Counted from the stretch's first letter, positions 7,813-16,835 are shown. The stretch: 64,000 nucleotides of DNA from Actinospineispora acaciae DSM 45401 (GCF_000620785.1 NZ_JIAI01000004.1:372001-436000), one strand, 5' to 3'. Translations and numbers: made by a program. The notes: generated by a model not told the origin, from the letters alone.

Positions 7813-9111
7813 CTACCGAACCTCCCGGTCCAGGCTCTCCCGGGGGCCGCACGAGATCGCCGCCAGCGCGACCAGCGACACCGCCGACAGGTACGCCCCG
7901 ACCGCCAGGCTGCTGTGTGTCTGCGCGTACAGGAACGCCGCGACGAAGGGCGCCGGCGCCGAGGCGATGATGCCGCTGAGCTGGTAGGCGAGGCCGGCGC
8001 CGGTGTAGCGCACCCGGGTCTCGAACAGCCCGGGGATGAAGCTGGTGATCACGGCGCTGGAGAACGCGTGGCCGACCGGCAGCGCGAGGAATGCGGCCAG
8101 GAAGATCCCCCACCCGCTGCCGGTCTGGAACGCGGCGAACATCGGCACCCCGGTCACGATCCCGATCACCGCGCCGAGCTGCAGCAGCCGCCTGCGCCCG
8201 ATCCGGTCCGCGACCCTCGCCACCAGCGGCATGCTCACCACGTCCAGCGCGGCGGCCGCCGTGATCATGACCAGGATCAGGCCCCTGTCGAACCCGAGGT
8301 CGCCCGGCCCGTGCGCCAGGAAGTAGACGGTGGCGAGGTAGAACACCGTGTTCCCGCCCGCGATGGACAGCGCGCCGATCACCACCGACCGCTTGTGCGC
8401 ACGCAGCACGTCGACGATCGGCACCCGCCGCTCCCGGGTGGCCTCCTCCTCGCGCATCTTGGTGAACTCGGGCGACTCGGTGATCTTCAACCGGATGTAG
8501 AGACCCACCAGGATCAGCACCGACGAGGCCAGGAACGGCAGCCGCCAGCCCCACGCCTGGAAGCTCGGCTCGGGCATCAGCTGGACCAGGTAGAACATGC
8601 CGGTGGCCAGCACCAGGCCGGCGGGCACCCCGGACTGCGCCCAGCTGGCGTAGAAGGCGCGCCCCCGGTCCGGCGCGTGCTCCAGCGCCATCAGCGCGGC
8701 GCCGCCCCACTCGCCGCCGACCGCGAAGCCCTGCACCAGCCGCAGCACGACCAGGATCACCGGCGCCGCGACGCCGATCACCGCGTAACCGGGCAGCAGC
8801 CCGATCAGCACGGTGGCCAGCCCCATGCCGAGCAGCGTGAACACCAGCATGGCCTTGCGGCTGACCCGGTCGCCGAAGTGGCCGAAGAAGACGCTGCCCA
8901 GCGGCCGCGCGACGAACGCCACCGAGAACGTGGCGAACGCGGCGAGGGTGCCGGCCACCGGGCTGAGCGTCGGGAAGAACTGCTTGTTGAGCACGAGCAC
9001 CGCGGCCGTGCCGAAGATGAAGTAGTCGAACCACTCGACGGTGGTGCCGATGAAGCTCGCGAACGCGACGGTCATCGGCGAGACCGCCCGGACCCCTGTC
9101 GCCGTTGACAT
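7813..9111 (-). CDS. MFS permease, metabolite:H+ symporter (MHS) family
   Basis: This 432-residue transporter has the MHS signature at the N-terminus (FIGTTVEWFDYFIFGTAAVL), motif A GSVFFGHFGDRVSRKAML and the helix 4-5 segment GFAVGGEWGGAALMALEHAP. MHS proteins import organic acids such as citrate, alpha-ketoglutarate, shikimate or betaines with protons. ATG 9111 is chosen because GGAGG lies 4 bp upstream. It follows the cupin/ABC operon on the same strand after 112 bp and may serve the same catabolic theme. Confidence 0.88.
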   Translation of the reverse strand: MSTATGVRAVSPMTVAFASFIGTTVEWFDYFIFGTAAVLVLNKQFFPTLSPVAGTLAAFATFSVAFVARPLGSVFFGHFGDRVSRKAMLVFTLLGMGLATVLIGLLPGYAVIGVAAPVILVVLRLVQGFAVGGEWGGAALMALEHAPDRGRAFYASWAQSGVPAGLVLATGMFYLVQLMPEPSFQAWGWRLPFLASSVLILVGLYIRLKITESPEFTKMREEEATRERRVPIVDVLRAHKRSVVIGALSIAGGNTVFYLATVYFLAHGPGDLGFDRGLILVMITAAAALDVVSMPLVARVADRIGRRRLLQLGAVIGIVTGVPMFAAFQTGSGWGIFLAAFLALPVGHAFSSAVITSFIPGLFETRVRYTGAGLAYQLSGIIASAPAPFVAAFLYAQTHSSLAVGAYLSAVSLVALAAISCGPRESLDREVR

Positions 9112-9223
9112 GGTTCCTCCCGGATACACGGTTTGGCGAACTGTAATCCGTCCGGCCGATGCCGGCTCGGGAGAACCGAAGGGCGGCCCACCACGTGGCG
9201 GGCCGCCCCGACGGGCTGGGCGA

Positions 9224-9676
9224 TCAGCTGCGGCGGCCGGTGTAGTCGCCGTCGAGCATGAGCGCGCTGAACGTGAACGGGCGCTCGATGCGGCCGAAGC
9301 CGAGCGGGCAGTGCTTGGTCCCGGCCGGGATGTAGACCGAGCCGGTGGTGGTGATCCGGTGCTCCTCGCCCTCGATGGTCATGAAGATCTCGCCGCCGAG
9401 GTCGTGCGGGTTGTCCCGGTCGTTGCCCCGCCAGGACAGGATCTCGTCGTAGTCGTGCACGTGCTCGTGCACCCAGGTCTGGCGGGTGTCGTTCTCGTTG
9501 ATCCACACGTGGGTCATGTAGATCCGGCTCTCCGGGACGTCCTTGGAGCGCATCATGGCGAACCCCTGCCCGATGTTCGGGAGGTTCTCCTCGCTGGTCT
9601 CCTCGCCCTCGTAGACCATGTCCTCGTCACAGCTCTTCATCTCGGTGACGAACAGGTGGTCGTACTTGCCTGCCAT
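9224..9676 (-). CDS. Cupin-domain protein, paralogue 1
   Basis: This 150-residue single-cupin protein contains cupin motif 1 (HEHVHDYDEILSWRG: HxH-x4-E) and motif 2 (VYIPAGTKHCPLGF: PxGxxH), so a metal site with three His and one Glu should be intact. It is clearly related to the cupin at 14899-15348: both start MAG.YDHLFVTEM and share NDLGGE/HDLGGE, ITTT and GTKHCPLGF segments. Thirty-eight base pairs separate it from the last ABC gene, so it belongs to the same operon. It may bind or oxidise the transported ligand; catalysis is not established. Confidence 0.8.
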   Translation of the reverse strand: MAGKYDHLFVTEMKSCDEDMVYEGEETSEENLPNIGQGFAMMRSKDVPESRIYMTHVWINENDTRQTWVHEHVHDYDEILSWRGNDRDNPHDLGGEIFMTIEGEEHRITTTGSVYIPAGTKHCPLGFGRIERPFTFSALMLDGDYTGRRS

Positions 9677-9714
9677 GTGCGCGCGTTCCTCTCCTTCGAC
9701 GGGTTGGGTTGAGA

Positions 9715-11484
9715 TCAGGTCGGAGTGGGCTGGGGCACCTCCAGGGTGTCGGCGAGCAGGGATCGGGTGTAGTCGTCGGCGGGCGCGGTGAGCACCCGGT
9801 CGGCGGTGCCGGCCTCCACCACCCGGCCGTTGCTGAGCACCACCACGCTGTCCGCGATGCTGCGCACCACCGCCAGGTTGTGCGTCACGAACACCATGGC
9901 CAGGCCGTCGGCGAGCAGCGAGCGGAGCAGCTCGACCACGGCGGCCTGCACCGAGACGTCCAGCGAGGAGGTGACCTCGTCGCAGATGAGCACCTCCGGG
10001 TCACAGACCAGCGCCCGCGCGATGGCCACCCGCTGGCGCTGGCCGCCGGACAGCTCGGCCGGGTACCTGCCCGCGATCGCGGCCGGCAGCTCCACCCGTT
10101 CCAGCGCCTCGGCGGCGCGGCTCCGGGTCTCCCGCGCGCCGAGGCCGAAGAAGTGCCGCACCGGCGCCTCGATGCTGGCGCCGACGGTGCGCCGGGGGTT
10201 GAGCGAGCCGTACGGGTTCTGGAAGACGTACTGCAGGCCGCGGCGGGCGGGGTCGGAGCGGTGGTCGGCGTGCAGCGGCAGCGGCTCGCCGTCGAACCGC
10301 AGCTCGCCGGAGACCTCCTCGTGCAGCCCGATCAGGCAGCGCGAGAGCGTGGTCTTGCCGCTACCGGACTCGCCGACCAGCGCGAGGCACTCGCCCTTGG
10401 CCAGGTCCAGGGAGGCGTCGAAGAGCACCTGCCGGCCGCCGTAGCCCGCGTTGAGCCGCACCGCGCGCAGCGACGACGACGCGCCGGCCATATCGGCGAG
10501 CCGCGCACCGCCGTCCCTGGCCGCGATCCGGGGCCTGGCCAGCACCTCCGAGGTGCGAAAACAGCGCGCCTGGTTGCCGGTGGGGACGGGCACCAGCTCG
10601 GGCTCGGACTCCCGGCAGGCCTGGACCACGAACCCGCAGCGCGGCGCGAACACGCAGCCGGGGCCGTGCTGGCCGACCGAGGGCGCGCGGCCGGGGATGG
10701 GCGCGAGCCGCAGCCGCTCGCGCACCGAGGGGACCGCGTCGAGCAGCGCGCGCGAGTACGGGTGCGCGGGGCTGCCCAGAACCTGGGCGCGGGTGCCGGA
10801 CTCGACGGTGCGCCCGCCGTACATCACGGTGACCTGGTCGGCCACCTCGCCGACCACGGCCAGGTCGTGGGAGACGTAGACGGCGGCCATGTCCCGGGAC
10901 GTGCACAGCCGCTTGACCAGCTCCAGCACCTTGGCCTGGGTGGAGTAGTCCAGGCCGGTGGTGGGCTCGTCGAGCACGATCAGGCGCGGGCCGGCGGCCA
11001 CCGCCATCGCGATCGCCACCCGCTGCTGCTGGCCGCCGGAGAGCTGGCCGGGGTGGCGCTTGAGGAAGGCGTCGTCGGACGGCAGCCCGACGGTGTCCAG
11101 GATCTCCCGCACCCGGTTTGCCACCTCAGAGGGCTCGCCGGCCAGGCCCTCGGTGAGCAGGGTGCCGATCCGCAGGCCGGGGTTGAGCGCGGCCGCCGGG
11201 TCCTGCGGGACGTAGGCCACCAGCTCGCGGCGGGCCTGGCGCAGCCCGGCCGGGGACAGCGACAGCAGGTCGGTGCCGTCGATCGTGACCCGGCCGCCGG
11301 TGATCTTCGCGCCGGGACGGGAGTAGCCGAGCAGCGCCAGCGCGAGCGTGGTCTTGCCGGAGCCGGACTCGCCGACCACGCCCATCGCGTGGCCGTGCTC
11401 CAGGGACAGCGACACGTCGTTCACGATCGGGCTGCCGTCCGCCTCCAGGACGACCGTCAGCCCCTCGACCTCGACGACCGCCAT
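9715..11484 (-). CDS. ABC transporter ATP-binding protein, fused DppD-DppF type
   Basis: This 589-residue protein carries two complete ABC ATPase domains. Domain 1 (~1-260) has GVVGESGSGKTTLALALLG, LSGGQQQRVAIAMAV and LIVLDEPTTGLD, followed by the oligopeptide-specific C-terminal Cys region (CVFAPRCGFVVQACRESEPE). Domain 2 (~330-589) has LVGESGSGKTTLSRC, LSGGQRQRVAIARAL and LICDEVTSSLD. In domain 2 the Walker B is followed by EVTSSLD, a known variant in these transporters. Fusion of the two nucleotide-binding subunits is common in actinobacterial Opp/Dpp systems. It energises the two permeases directly upstream (1-bp gap). Confidence 0.93.
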   Translation of the reverse strand: MAVVEVEGLTVVLEADGSPIVNDVSLSLEHGHAMGVVGESGSGKTTLALALLGYSRPGAKITGGRVTIDGTDLLSLSPAGLRQARRELVAYVPQDPAAALNPGLRIGTLLTEGLAGEPSEVANRVREILDTVGLPSDDAFLKRHPGQLSGGQQQRVAIAMAVAAGPRLIVLDEPTTGLDYSTQAKVLELVKRLCTSRDMAAVYVSHDLAVVGEVADQVTVMYGGRTVESGTRAQVLGSPAHPYSRALLDAVPSVRERLRLAPIPGRAPSVGQHGPGCVFAPRCGFVVQACRESEPELVPVPTGNQARCFRTSEVLARPRIAARDGGARLADMAGASSSLRAVRLNAGYGGRQVLFDASLDLAKGECLALVGESGSGKTTLSRCLIGLHEEVSGELRFDGEPLPLHADHRSDPARRGLQYVFQNPYGSLNPRRTVGASIEAPVRHFFGLGARETRSRAAEALERVELPAAIAGRYPAELSGGQRQRVAIARALVCDPEVLICDEVTSSLDVSVQAAVVELLRSLLADGLAMVFVTHNLAVVRSIADSVVVLSNGRVVEAGTADRVLTAPADDYTRSLLADTLEVPQPTPT

Positions 11485-11485
11485 C

Positions 11486-12376
11486 TCAGTCCGCCCCTTC
11501 GGTGCGGGCGATCACCCGCGCGGCGCCCTCGGCGATCAGGTTCCCGCCGACGGTGAACAGCACGATGAGCACGATCGGGCTGAGCACGGCCAGCGGCTGC
11601 ACGGCCAGCCCGGTGCGGTTCTCGCTGACCATCAGGCCCCAGTCCGGCGTCGGCGGCTGGATGCCGTAGCCGATGAAGCTCATCGACGCGAGGATCCCGA
11701 CCGCCCACATCAGCCGCACCCCCAGCTCGACCATGAGCGGGGACGTCACGTTCGGCAGCACCTCGCGCCACAGGATCTCCCGGCCGGGGATGCCCACCGC
11801 GCGCGCCCAGAGCACGTACTCCCGGGTGGTCAGCGGCACCGCCGCGCCGCGCACCACCCGCGCCACGCCGGGCAGCAGCGCGAGGGTGACCAGCGTGACC
11901 AGCAGCACCGGGTCCGGCCCGAGCATGGACACGAACAGCAGCGCGAACAACAGCCCCGGGAAGGCCAGCAGCACGTCCATGACCCGCATCAGCGCGGAGT
12001 CCGTCCGGCCGGGATAGAACGCGGCCAGCAGCCCGACCAGCGCGCCGAGCCCGACGCTGGCCACCGCCGAGGCCGGCGCCATCCAGGCCAGGTGCGCGCC
12101 GCCGGCCAGTACCCGGGACAGCACGTCGCGCCCGAGCTGGTCGGTGCCCAGCGGGCTGGCCCCGCCCGGCGGCGCGTACGGCAGGCCGATCGACCGGGTC
12201 GGGTCGTGCGGCGCCAGCCACGGCCCGGCGAACGCCGCGATCGTGGTGACCAGCAACAGCACCAGGCCCCAGCGCACCTGCCCGGAGCGCCAGTAGCGGC
12301 CGAGCTCGCGGCGGGCTCCCTCGGTGTCGCTCGGGGCGGGCTCGATCAGTTCGGCGGTGGTGGTGGTCGGTTGCAT
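11486..12376 (-). CDS. Peptide/nickel-type ABC permease (DppC-like)
   Basis: This 296-residue protein is a DppC/OppC-type permease. An N-terminal cytoplasmic stretch and TM1 (GLVLLLVTTIAAFAGPWLAP) precede the periplasmic HPLGTDQLGRDV-like segment (SPLGTDQLGRDVLSRVLAG), which is diagnostic. The EAA loop lies at TTREYVLWARAVGIPGREI, followed by the helix with SFIGYGIQPPTPDWGLMV. It pairs with the DppB-like permease encoded 7 bp upstream in the same operon. Confidence 0.93.
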   Translation of the reverse strand: MQPTTTTAELIEPAPSDTEGARRELGRYWRSGQVRWGLVLLLVTTIAAFAGPWLAPHDPTRSIGLPYAPPGGASPLGTDQLGRDVLSRVLAGGAHLAWMAPASAVASVGLGALVGLLAAFYPGRTDSALMRVMDVLLAFPGLLFALLFVSMLGPDPVLLVTLVTLALLPGVARVVRGAAVPLTTREYVLWARAVGIPGREILWREVLPNVTSPLMVELGVRLMWAVGILASMSFIGYGIQPPTPDWGLMVSENRTGLAVQPLAVLSPIVLIVLFTVGGNLIAEGAARVIARTEGAD

Positions 12377-12383
12377 CTCGCCC

Positions 12384-13343
12384 CTATCGCCCGGACCCTC
12401 GGTTGCCCAGCACGTCCGCGACCAGGTTCAGCAGGAAGTAGGTGACCGCGATGATCAGGACGATGGCCTGCACGACCGGGACGTCCCGGTTGCCGACCGA
12501 GTCCACCAGCGCCGAGCCCACCCCGGGATAGGCGAACAGGTACTCCACCACGACCACCCCGCCGACGGTGAACGCGGCCACCAGGCTGGCCGCCGGGATC
12601 GCCGGGGCCAGCGCGTTGGGCAGCGTGTGCTTGAACAGGATCCGCGCGGTGGACAGCCCCTTGAGCCGGGCCGCCTGGATGTACTCGCTGCTCAGCACGT
12701 CGATGAAGGACACCCTGACCAGCCGGGACAGGTACATCACGCCGCCGATCACCAGCGTGGTCACCGGCAGCACCATCGCCCCCGGGTGCCACCACGGCAT
12801 GTGCGACGGCGGGATGATCGACACCGGCGGGAAGATCTTGAACACGTTGGTGCCGAGCAGCGCCACCAGCACCGTGCCGAGCACGAACTCCGGCGTCGCG
12901 TTCGCGATCATCGACAGGCCCAGGAAGGACCTGTCCACCGCCCTGTCCTTGCGCTGCGCGGCGGCGATGCCCACCACCAGCGAGACCGGCAGCATGATCA
13001 CGAGCGCGATGGCGCTCAGCGTGACCGAGTTGCGCAGCCGCACGCCCAGCAGCGCGCTCACCGGCTGGCCGTTGATCAGCGAGGTGCCGAAGTCACCGTG
13101 CAGCACGCCGGTGAACCACCGCCAGTACTGCACGTACAGCGGCTGGGTCAGGCCGAGCTGCTCGCGGACGGTGGCCAGCCGCTCGGGCGTGGCGTGCACG
13201 CCCAGGATCAGCCTGGCCACGTCGCCCGGCAGCGCCTGGGTGGCCGCGAAGATCAGGATCGAGACCACGAACAGGGTGGCGAGGCCCTGCACCAGCCGCA
13301 GCGCCAGCCACCGCCCGCGCCCGGTTCCGTTCCTTCCGGTCAT
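12384..13343 (-). CDS. Peptide/nickel-type ABC permease (DppB-like)
   Basis: This 319-residue permease has the DppB hallmarks: TM1 LATLFVVSILIFAATQALPG, the periplasmic Y-x-x-W/F region (QPLYVQYWRWFTGVLHGDFG) and the EAA motif SSEYIQAARLKGLSTARILF. The start ATG at 13343 overlaps the stop codon of the solute-binding protein gene (ATGA), indicating coupled translation. It forms the membrane channel with the DppC-like subunit downstream. Confidence 0.93.
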   Translation of the reverse strand: MTGRNGTGRGRWLALRLVQGLATLFVVSILIFAATQALPGDVARLILGVHATPERLATVREQLGLTQPLYVQYWRWFTGVLHGDFGTSLINGQPVSALLGVRLRNSVTLSAIALVIMLPVSLVVGIAAAQRKDRAVDRSFLGLSMIANATPEFVLGTVLVALLGTNVFKIFPPVSIIPPSHMPWWHPGAMVLPVTTLVIGGVMYLSRLVRVSFIDVLSSEYIQAARLKGLSTARILFKHTLPNALAPAIPAASLVAAFTVGGVVVVEYLFAYPGVGSALVDSVGNRDVPVVQAIVLIIAVTYFLLNLVADVLGNRGSGR

Positions 13344-14866
13344 GGCGTCAGGGACACCCCTCGGAACTCGAACGAGCCCCGGCCGTACAGGTCGGGCCGC
13401 AGGCCCTGCACCCGCTCGTTGTAGGCGATGAGCTGCTTGGGGTAGATGGGAACGATGTCGCCGCCGCGCTCGTGCTCGATGCGCTGCATCTGGGTGATCG
13501 CGTCGCACTGCTTGCGCTGGTCGCTGGTGGCGTAGAGCTGGGTGGAGAGGCGGTTGTACTCCGGGTCGTCGAAGTGCGTCGCGTTCTCCTCGCCGGCGGG
13601 GGCGAAGTGGCTGGTCGCGGTGATGAAGTAGGGCGAGGAGGAGTAGCCGACCAGGAACGGCCACTGCAGCCACTTGTTGAGGAAGGCCGCGCCGTCCATC
13701 TTGCGGACGGTCACCGTGACGCCGGCCTGGGCGGCCTGCTGGGCGAACAGCTGGGCGGCCTCCAGCATGCCGGGGAACGCGGCGTCGGTGGGCAGCTCCA
13801 CCGAGATGTTGGTCTGGCCGGCCTCGGCGAGCAGTTGTTTGGCTCGGGCGATGTCCTGGGTGCGCTGCGGCACGGCCGGCGGCGGGCACGGGGTGTTGTT
13901 GCCCAGGTAGTCGTTGGCCGGCCTGGCGTAGCCGCCGAAGGCGTTCTTCGCGATCTGGTCGCGGTCCACGATCAGCCGGAACGCCTCGCGCACCCTGGGG
14001 TCGGTGAACGGCGGGACGTCCAGGCGCATCTCGAAGATCAGGTAACCGGCGCTCTCGCTCTCCAGGATCTTGATCCCCGGCGACGCGCGCAGCGTCGTGA
14101 CGTCGGTGAACGGCACGGTGAACGCGATGTCGATCTGGCCGCCGCGCAGCGCGTTGGTGATCGCGGGCTGGTCCTGGAAGTACACCAGCCGCAGGTGCTT
14201 GAAGTTGGGCTTCTGGCCGTAGTAGCCGTCGAACTTGGTGAACGTGCCTTCCTGGCCGGGGGTGAAGGCGTCGACGGTGAACGGGCCGGTGCCGTCCGGG
14301 TTCTGCTCGGTCCAGTCCTTGCCGACCATGACCAGCCGGTCGGACGACCAGGCCGAGGGGAACGGCCCGTACGGGCGGGTCAGCTTCATCTGGACGATCA
14401 GGTCGTCGACCTTGGTGATGCCGTTCGGGTCGACCATGTTGATCTGGGTCGACGGGGTGTAGGCGCTCTTCGGGTCGAGCATCTTGGTGACGCTGTAGAT
14501 GACGTCGTCCGCGCCGAAGGTCCGACCGCTGTGCAGCTTGACGCCCGGGCGCAGGTGGATCGTCCACACCGTGTCGTCGGCGTTGGGCGTCATGGACTCG
14601 GCCAGCGCCATCTGCACGCCGCCCTCGTTGTCCAGATAGGTCAGCCCGTCGTACATCTGCGCCCAGAGCGCGTTGTTCGACGGCGAGTTCTGGCTGGAGT
14701 ACGGGTAGATCGTGTCCTTGGTGTTGCCGACCACGCCGAGCGTGACCGTGTCCCCGCCGGTCGTCTGGCCCGGCGGTGGCGCGCAGGCCGCCAGCGCCCC
14801 GACGATCAGCGCTGCGCTGATGACGGAGCCGGCGACCATCAAGCGGTCGCGAAGCGGTCTACGCAC
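13340..14866 (-). CDS. Extracellular solute-binding lipoprotein, family 5 (peptide/opine/nickel type)
   Basis: This 508-residue lipoprotein has a basic N-terminus (VRRPLRDRLM), a hydrophobic helix and a lipobox ending GALAAC, so it should be membrane-tethered outside the cell. The mature part follows the SBP_bac_5 pattern: LAESMTPNADDTVWTIHLRP, FGADDVIYSVTKMLDP, DGTGPFTVDAFTPG, VREAFRLIVDRDQIA, PIYPKQLIAYNERVQGL. The GTG start at 14866 has AAGGAGG seven bases upstream. It is the second gene of the operon, 32 bp after the cupin paralogue 2. Family 5 proteins bind peptides but also many non-peptides, and the cupin context argues for a non-peptide ligand. Confidence 0.93.
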   Translation of the reverse strand: MRRPLRDRLMVAGSVISAALIVGALAACAPPPGQTTGGDTVTLGVVGNTKDTIYPYSSQNSPSNNALWAQMYDGLTYLDNEGGVQMALAESMTPNADDTVWTIHLRPGVKLHSGRTFGADDVIYSVTKMLDPKSAYTPSTQINMVDPNGITKVDDLIVQMKLTRPYGPFPSAWSSDRLVMVGKDWTEQNPDGTGPFTVDAFTPGQEGTFTKFDGYYGQKPNFKHLRLVYFQDQPAITNALRGGQIDIAFTVPFTDVTTLRASPGIKILESESAGYLIFEMRLDVPPFTDPRVREAFRLIVDRDQIAKNAFGGYARPANDYLGNNTPCPPPAVPQRTQDIARAKQLLAEAGQTNISVELPTDAAFPGMLEAAQLFAQQAAQAGVTVTVRKMDGAAFLNKWLQWPFLVGYSSSPYFITATSHFAPAGEENATHFDDPEYNRLSTQLYATSDQRKQCDAITQMQRIEHERGGDIVPIYPKQLIAYNERVQGLRPDLYGRGSFEFRGVSLTP

Positions 14867-14898
14867 CGCGCACCTCCTTGTGCTGGGTCCCTGTGCGG

Positions 14899-15348
14899 TC
14901 AGGGCAGGTACTTGCCGTTGCCGCTGAGCGCGACGGCGATGAACCGGAACGGCCGGGAAACGGACTTGAAGCCGAGCGGGCAGTGCTTGGTGCCCCGGGG
15001 AATGAACAGCGAGCTGGTCGTGGTGAGAATGTGCTGTTCGCCCTCGACCGTCATGTAGACTTCGCCGCCGAGGTCGTTCACGTTGTTCGGGTCGTTGCCC
15101 AGGAACATGAGGATCTCGTCGTATTCGTGGTCGTGCTCCTCGACCCACTCGACGTCGTGGTCCACCTCATGCACCCAGCTCGTGGTGATGTACGCGGTCG
15201 CTCCGGGCACGTCCGAGGAGCGCATCGCGGCCCACGGATCGCTCAGGTTCGGCGGCAGCGGCTTTCCGGCCGCCTCCCCCTCGTTGACCATGTCGAGGCG
15301 GCATTCCTGCATTTCGGTGACGAAGAGGTGATCGTAGGTTCCAGCCAT
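14899..15348 (-). CDS. Cupin-domain protein, paralogue 2 (first gene of the ABC operon)
   Basis: This 149-residue single-cupin protein has motif 1 EEHDHEYDEILMFLG (HxH-x3-E) and motif 2 LFIPRGTKHCPLGF (PxGxxH). All expected metal ligands are present. It is paralogous to the cupin at 9224-9676, sharing the N-terminal DHLFVTEM block, and the pair bracket the four ABC genes. The start ATG at 15348 follows GGAGGAAGA. The AraC regulator is divergent with a 208-bp intergenic region. The role is unknown, either ligand conversion or sensing. Confidence 0.82.
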   Translation of the reverse strand: MAGTYDHLFVTEMQECRLDMVNEGEAAGKPLPPNLSDPWAAMRSSDVPGATAYITTSWVHEVDHDVEWVEEHDHEYDEILMFLGNDPNNVNDLGGEVYMTVEGEQHILTTTSSLFIPRGTKHCPLGFKSVSRPFRFIAVALSGNGKYLP

Positions 15349-15414
15349 TCTTCCTCCGAAGGCTCGCCATTCCCCGGGTCGGTCTTGCTGACGGTAGCCA
15401 CGGGACCGGCCAGC

Positions 15415-15460
15415 CGAACCGCCGTTGCGCGCAAACGAGCAGGCATTTTGCGAACCGCCG
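15415..15460. promoter_or_regulatory. Direct repeats, possible AraC-regulator binding sites
   Basis: CGAACCGCCG occurs at 15415-15424 and again at 15451-15460, in the same orientation with 36 bp between starts (~3.4 helical turns), between the divergent cupin/ABC operon and the AraC gene. AraC-family activators typically bind direct repeats, so these are reasonable candidates, though unproven. Confidence 0.4.
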
Positions 15461-15556
15461 CGCGGAGGTAGCATGCGGCTGACATCGGACGTCGGACGAA
15501 GTCCTCCCGGCGCCGGGGATGGCCGCACGCGAGCACGAGGTGGTGCCGCCGCAACG

Positions 15557-16567
15557 ATGAGCATCGACACTGCTACCGACCCGCTGCTCGCGCCCGGGCA
15601 CCACCTGGTCGACGTGGACACCCGCGCGACGCGCGCCCAGGAGCGGGCCGACTCGTGGAACCGGGCGATCTCGCGCGCATCGGTCCCGATCAACGTCTTC
15701 TCTCGGGACGAGAACGGCTTCGTCGGCAAGATCTGCGCCGACGAGGTCGGCAGCCTGCGGGTGGTGACGATCAAGGCGGACGCCCAGACCGTGGTGCGCA
15801 CCCCGCAGCTGGCGCGCTCGGGCGGCCACGCCGACTTCTACAAGCTGATCTTCCACCTGAGTGGGTCGTGCCGGATCTCGCAGGATGACCGGACGGCGAA
15901 CCTGCAGCAGCGCGCGCTGGTCGTCTCCGACACCACCCGCCCGTACTCGCTGGACTTCCTCGGGCCGTACCGCCACCAGGTGCTGATGATCCCGCGCGAC
16001 GTGCTCACCATCTCCAGCGACGCGGTCGCGACGATCACCGCGACGGCCACACCGGTGGACAGGGGTGCGGCGCGGGTGCTGTCCCGGCTCATGCGTGGGC
16101 TCAACTCGGATGTGTACGACCTCAGCGAGCGCAACCGGTTGGCGATCTCCGAGACGCTCATCGAGCTCAGCGAGGCGGTGCTGCGCGACGCGCTCGGATC
16201 CGCGCTGACCACCGCCGAGTCCGGCAGGTTCGCCGAGGTGCTCGCCTACATCGAGAACCATCTGAGCGAGCCTGGACTGACGCCGGGGGCGATCGCGTCC
16301 GCGCACTTCATGTCGTTGCGGTCGTTGCAGTTGTTGTTCCAGTCCAGGAACGAGTCGCCGAGCAGCTGGATCCGGAAACGGCGGCTGGAAAGCGCGCGCC
16401 GCGACCTGGTCCGCCCGGGTTCGCGCGAGCCGATCTCCCTGGTCGCGGCGCGCTGGGGTTTCCGCGAGGTCGAGACGTTCACCCGTGCGTTCAAGCGCGC
16501 GTTCGGCATGCCGCCGGTGGCCTACCGCAACCTCTACACCACGCCCACCCCGCTCGCCGGCAACTGA
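15557..16567 (+). CDS. AraC-family regulator with AraC_binding_2-like sensor domain
   Basis: This 336-residue regulator has an N-terminal sensor of the AraC_binding_2 type (RADSWNRAISRASVPINVFS at ~29-48, FYKLIFHLSGSCRISQDDR at ~96-114, a cupin-like barrel). The C-terminal AraC helix-turn-helix pair lies at ~235-330 (ASAHFMSLRSLQLLFQSRNE, ISLVAARWGFREVETFTRAF, FGMPPVAYRN). ATG 15557 is chosen because upstream in-frame ATGs at 15425 and 15473 would extend through low-complexity Arg/Gly sequence. It is divergent from the cupin/ABC operon and is its likely ligand-dependent regulator. Confidence 0.9.
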   Translation: MSIDTATDPLLAPGHHLVDVDTRATRAQERADSWNRAISRASVPINVFSRDENGFVGKICADEVGSLRVVTIKADAQTVVRTPQLARSGGHADFYKLIFHLSGSCRISQDDRTANLQQRALVVSDTTRPYSLDFLGPYRHQVLMIPRDVLTISSDAVATITATATPVDRGAARVLSRLMRGLNSDVYDLSERNRLAISETLIELSEAVLRDALGSALTTAESGRFAEVLAYIENHLSEPGLTPGAIASAHFMSLRSLQLLFQSRNESPSSWIRKRRLESARRDLVRPGSREPISLVAARWGFREVETFTRAFKRAFGMPPVAYRNLYTTPTPLAGN

Positions 16568-16569
16568 CC

Positions 16570-16617
16570 GCCCGCACCGACCGCTCACGCCCACGCCCGC
16601 ACCGACCGCTCACGCCC
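16570..16617. repeat. Tandem direct repeat, two 23-nt copies
   Basis: GCCCGCACCGACCGCTCACG followed by CCC occurs at 16570-16592 and identically at 16595-16617, period 25. It begins three bases after the AraC stop codon. Confidence 0.7.
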
Positions 16618-16648
16618 GCACCCGAGCCCGCACGAACGGAGCAGGGAC

Positions 16649-16665
16649 AGACCGACCGTCGGTCT
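16649..16665. promoter_or_regulatory. GACCGAC palindrome 1 (TetR-operator-like)
   Basis: This is a perfect 8-1-8 palindrome with arms AGACCGAC and GTCGGTCT. The sequence following it (TAC...CGGCGAACTGAGCCCC) is echoed after palindrome 2 (TAC...CGGTGAACGGCCCCC), so the two are diverged copies of a longer unit. Confidence 0.6.
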
Positions 16666-16733
16666 ACCTTTACGGCGAACTGAGCCCCCGTCACCGCCCG
16701 CGCTTCAGACCGCCCGAGCCAGGCCGTTCACCA

Positions 16734-16796
16734 TGATCATCAGGTCACCACGCACGTTTCTGACCCGCTATAACAACCGTGGTGACCTGATGATCA
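16734..16796. repeat. 19-bp perfect inverted repeat with 25-nt AT-richer loop
   Basis: The left arm TGATCATCAGGTCACCACG (16734-16752) and the right arm CGTGGTGACCTGATGATCA (16778-16796) are exactly complementary. It is too long for a simple operator, and the loop has no T-tract following for an intrinsic terminator in either direction. It may be a mobile palindromic element or a structured RNA. Confidence 0.7.
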
Positions 16797-16835
16797 CGAA
16801 CCCCGCCGCGCCAGCTCACCACCGCACCCAAAACC

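Noticed and set aside
5359..9108. Very long open frame on the plus strand (about 1249 codons)
   Set aside because: It crosses several well-supported genes on both strands, encodes Arg/Gly/Ala low-complexity sequence and has no domain; it arises from high GC content.
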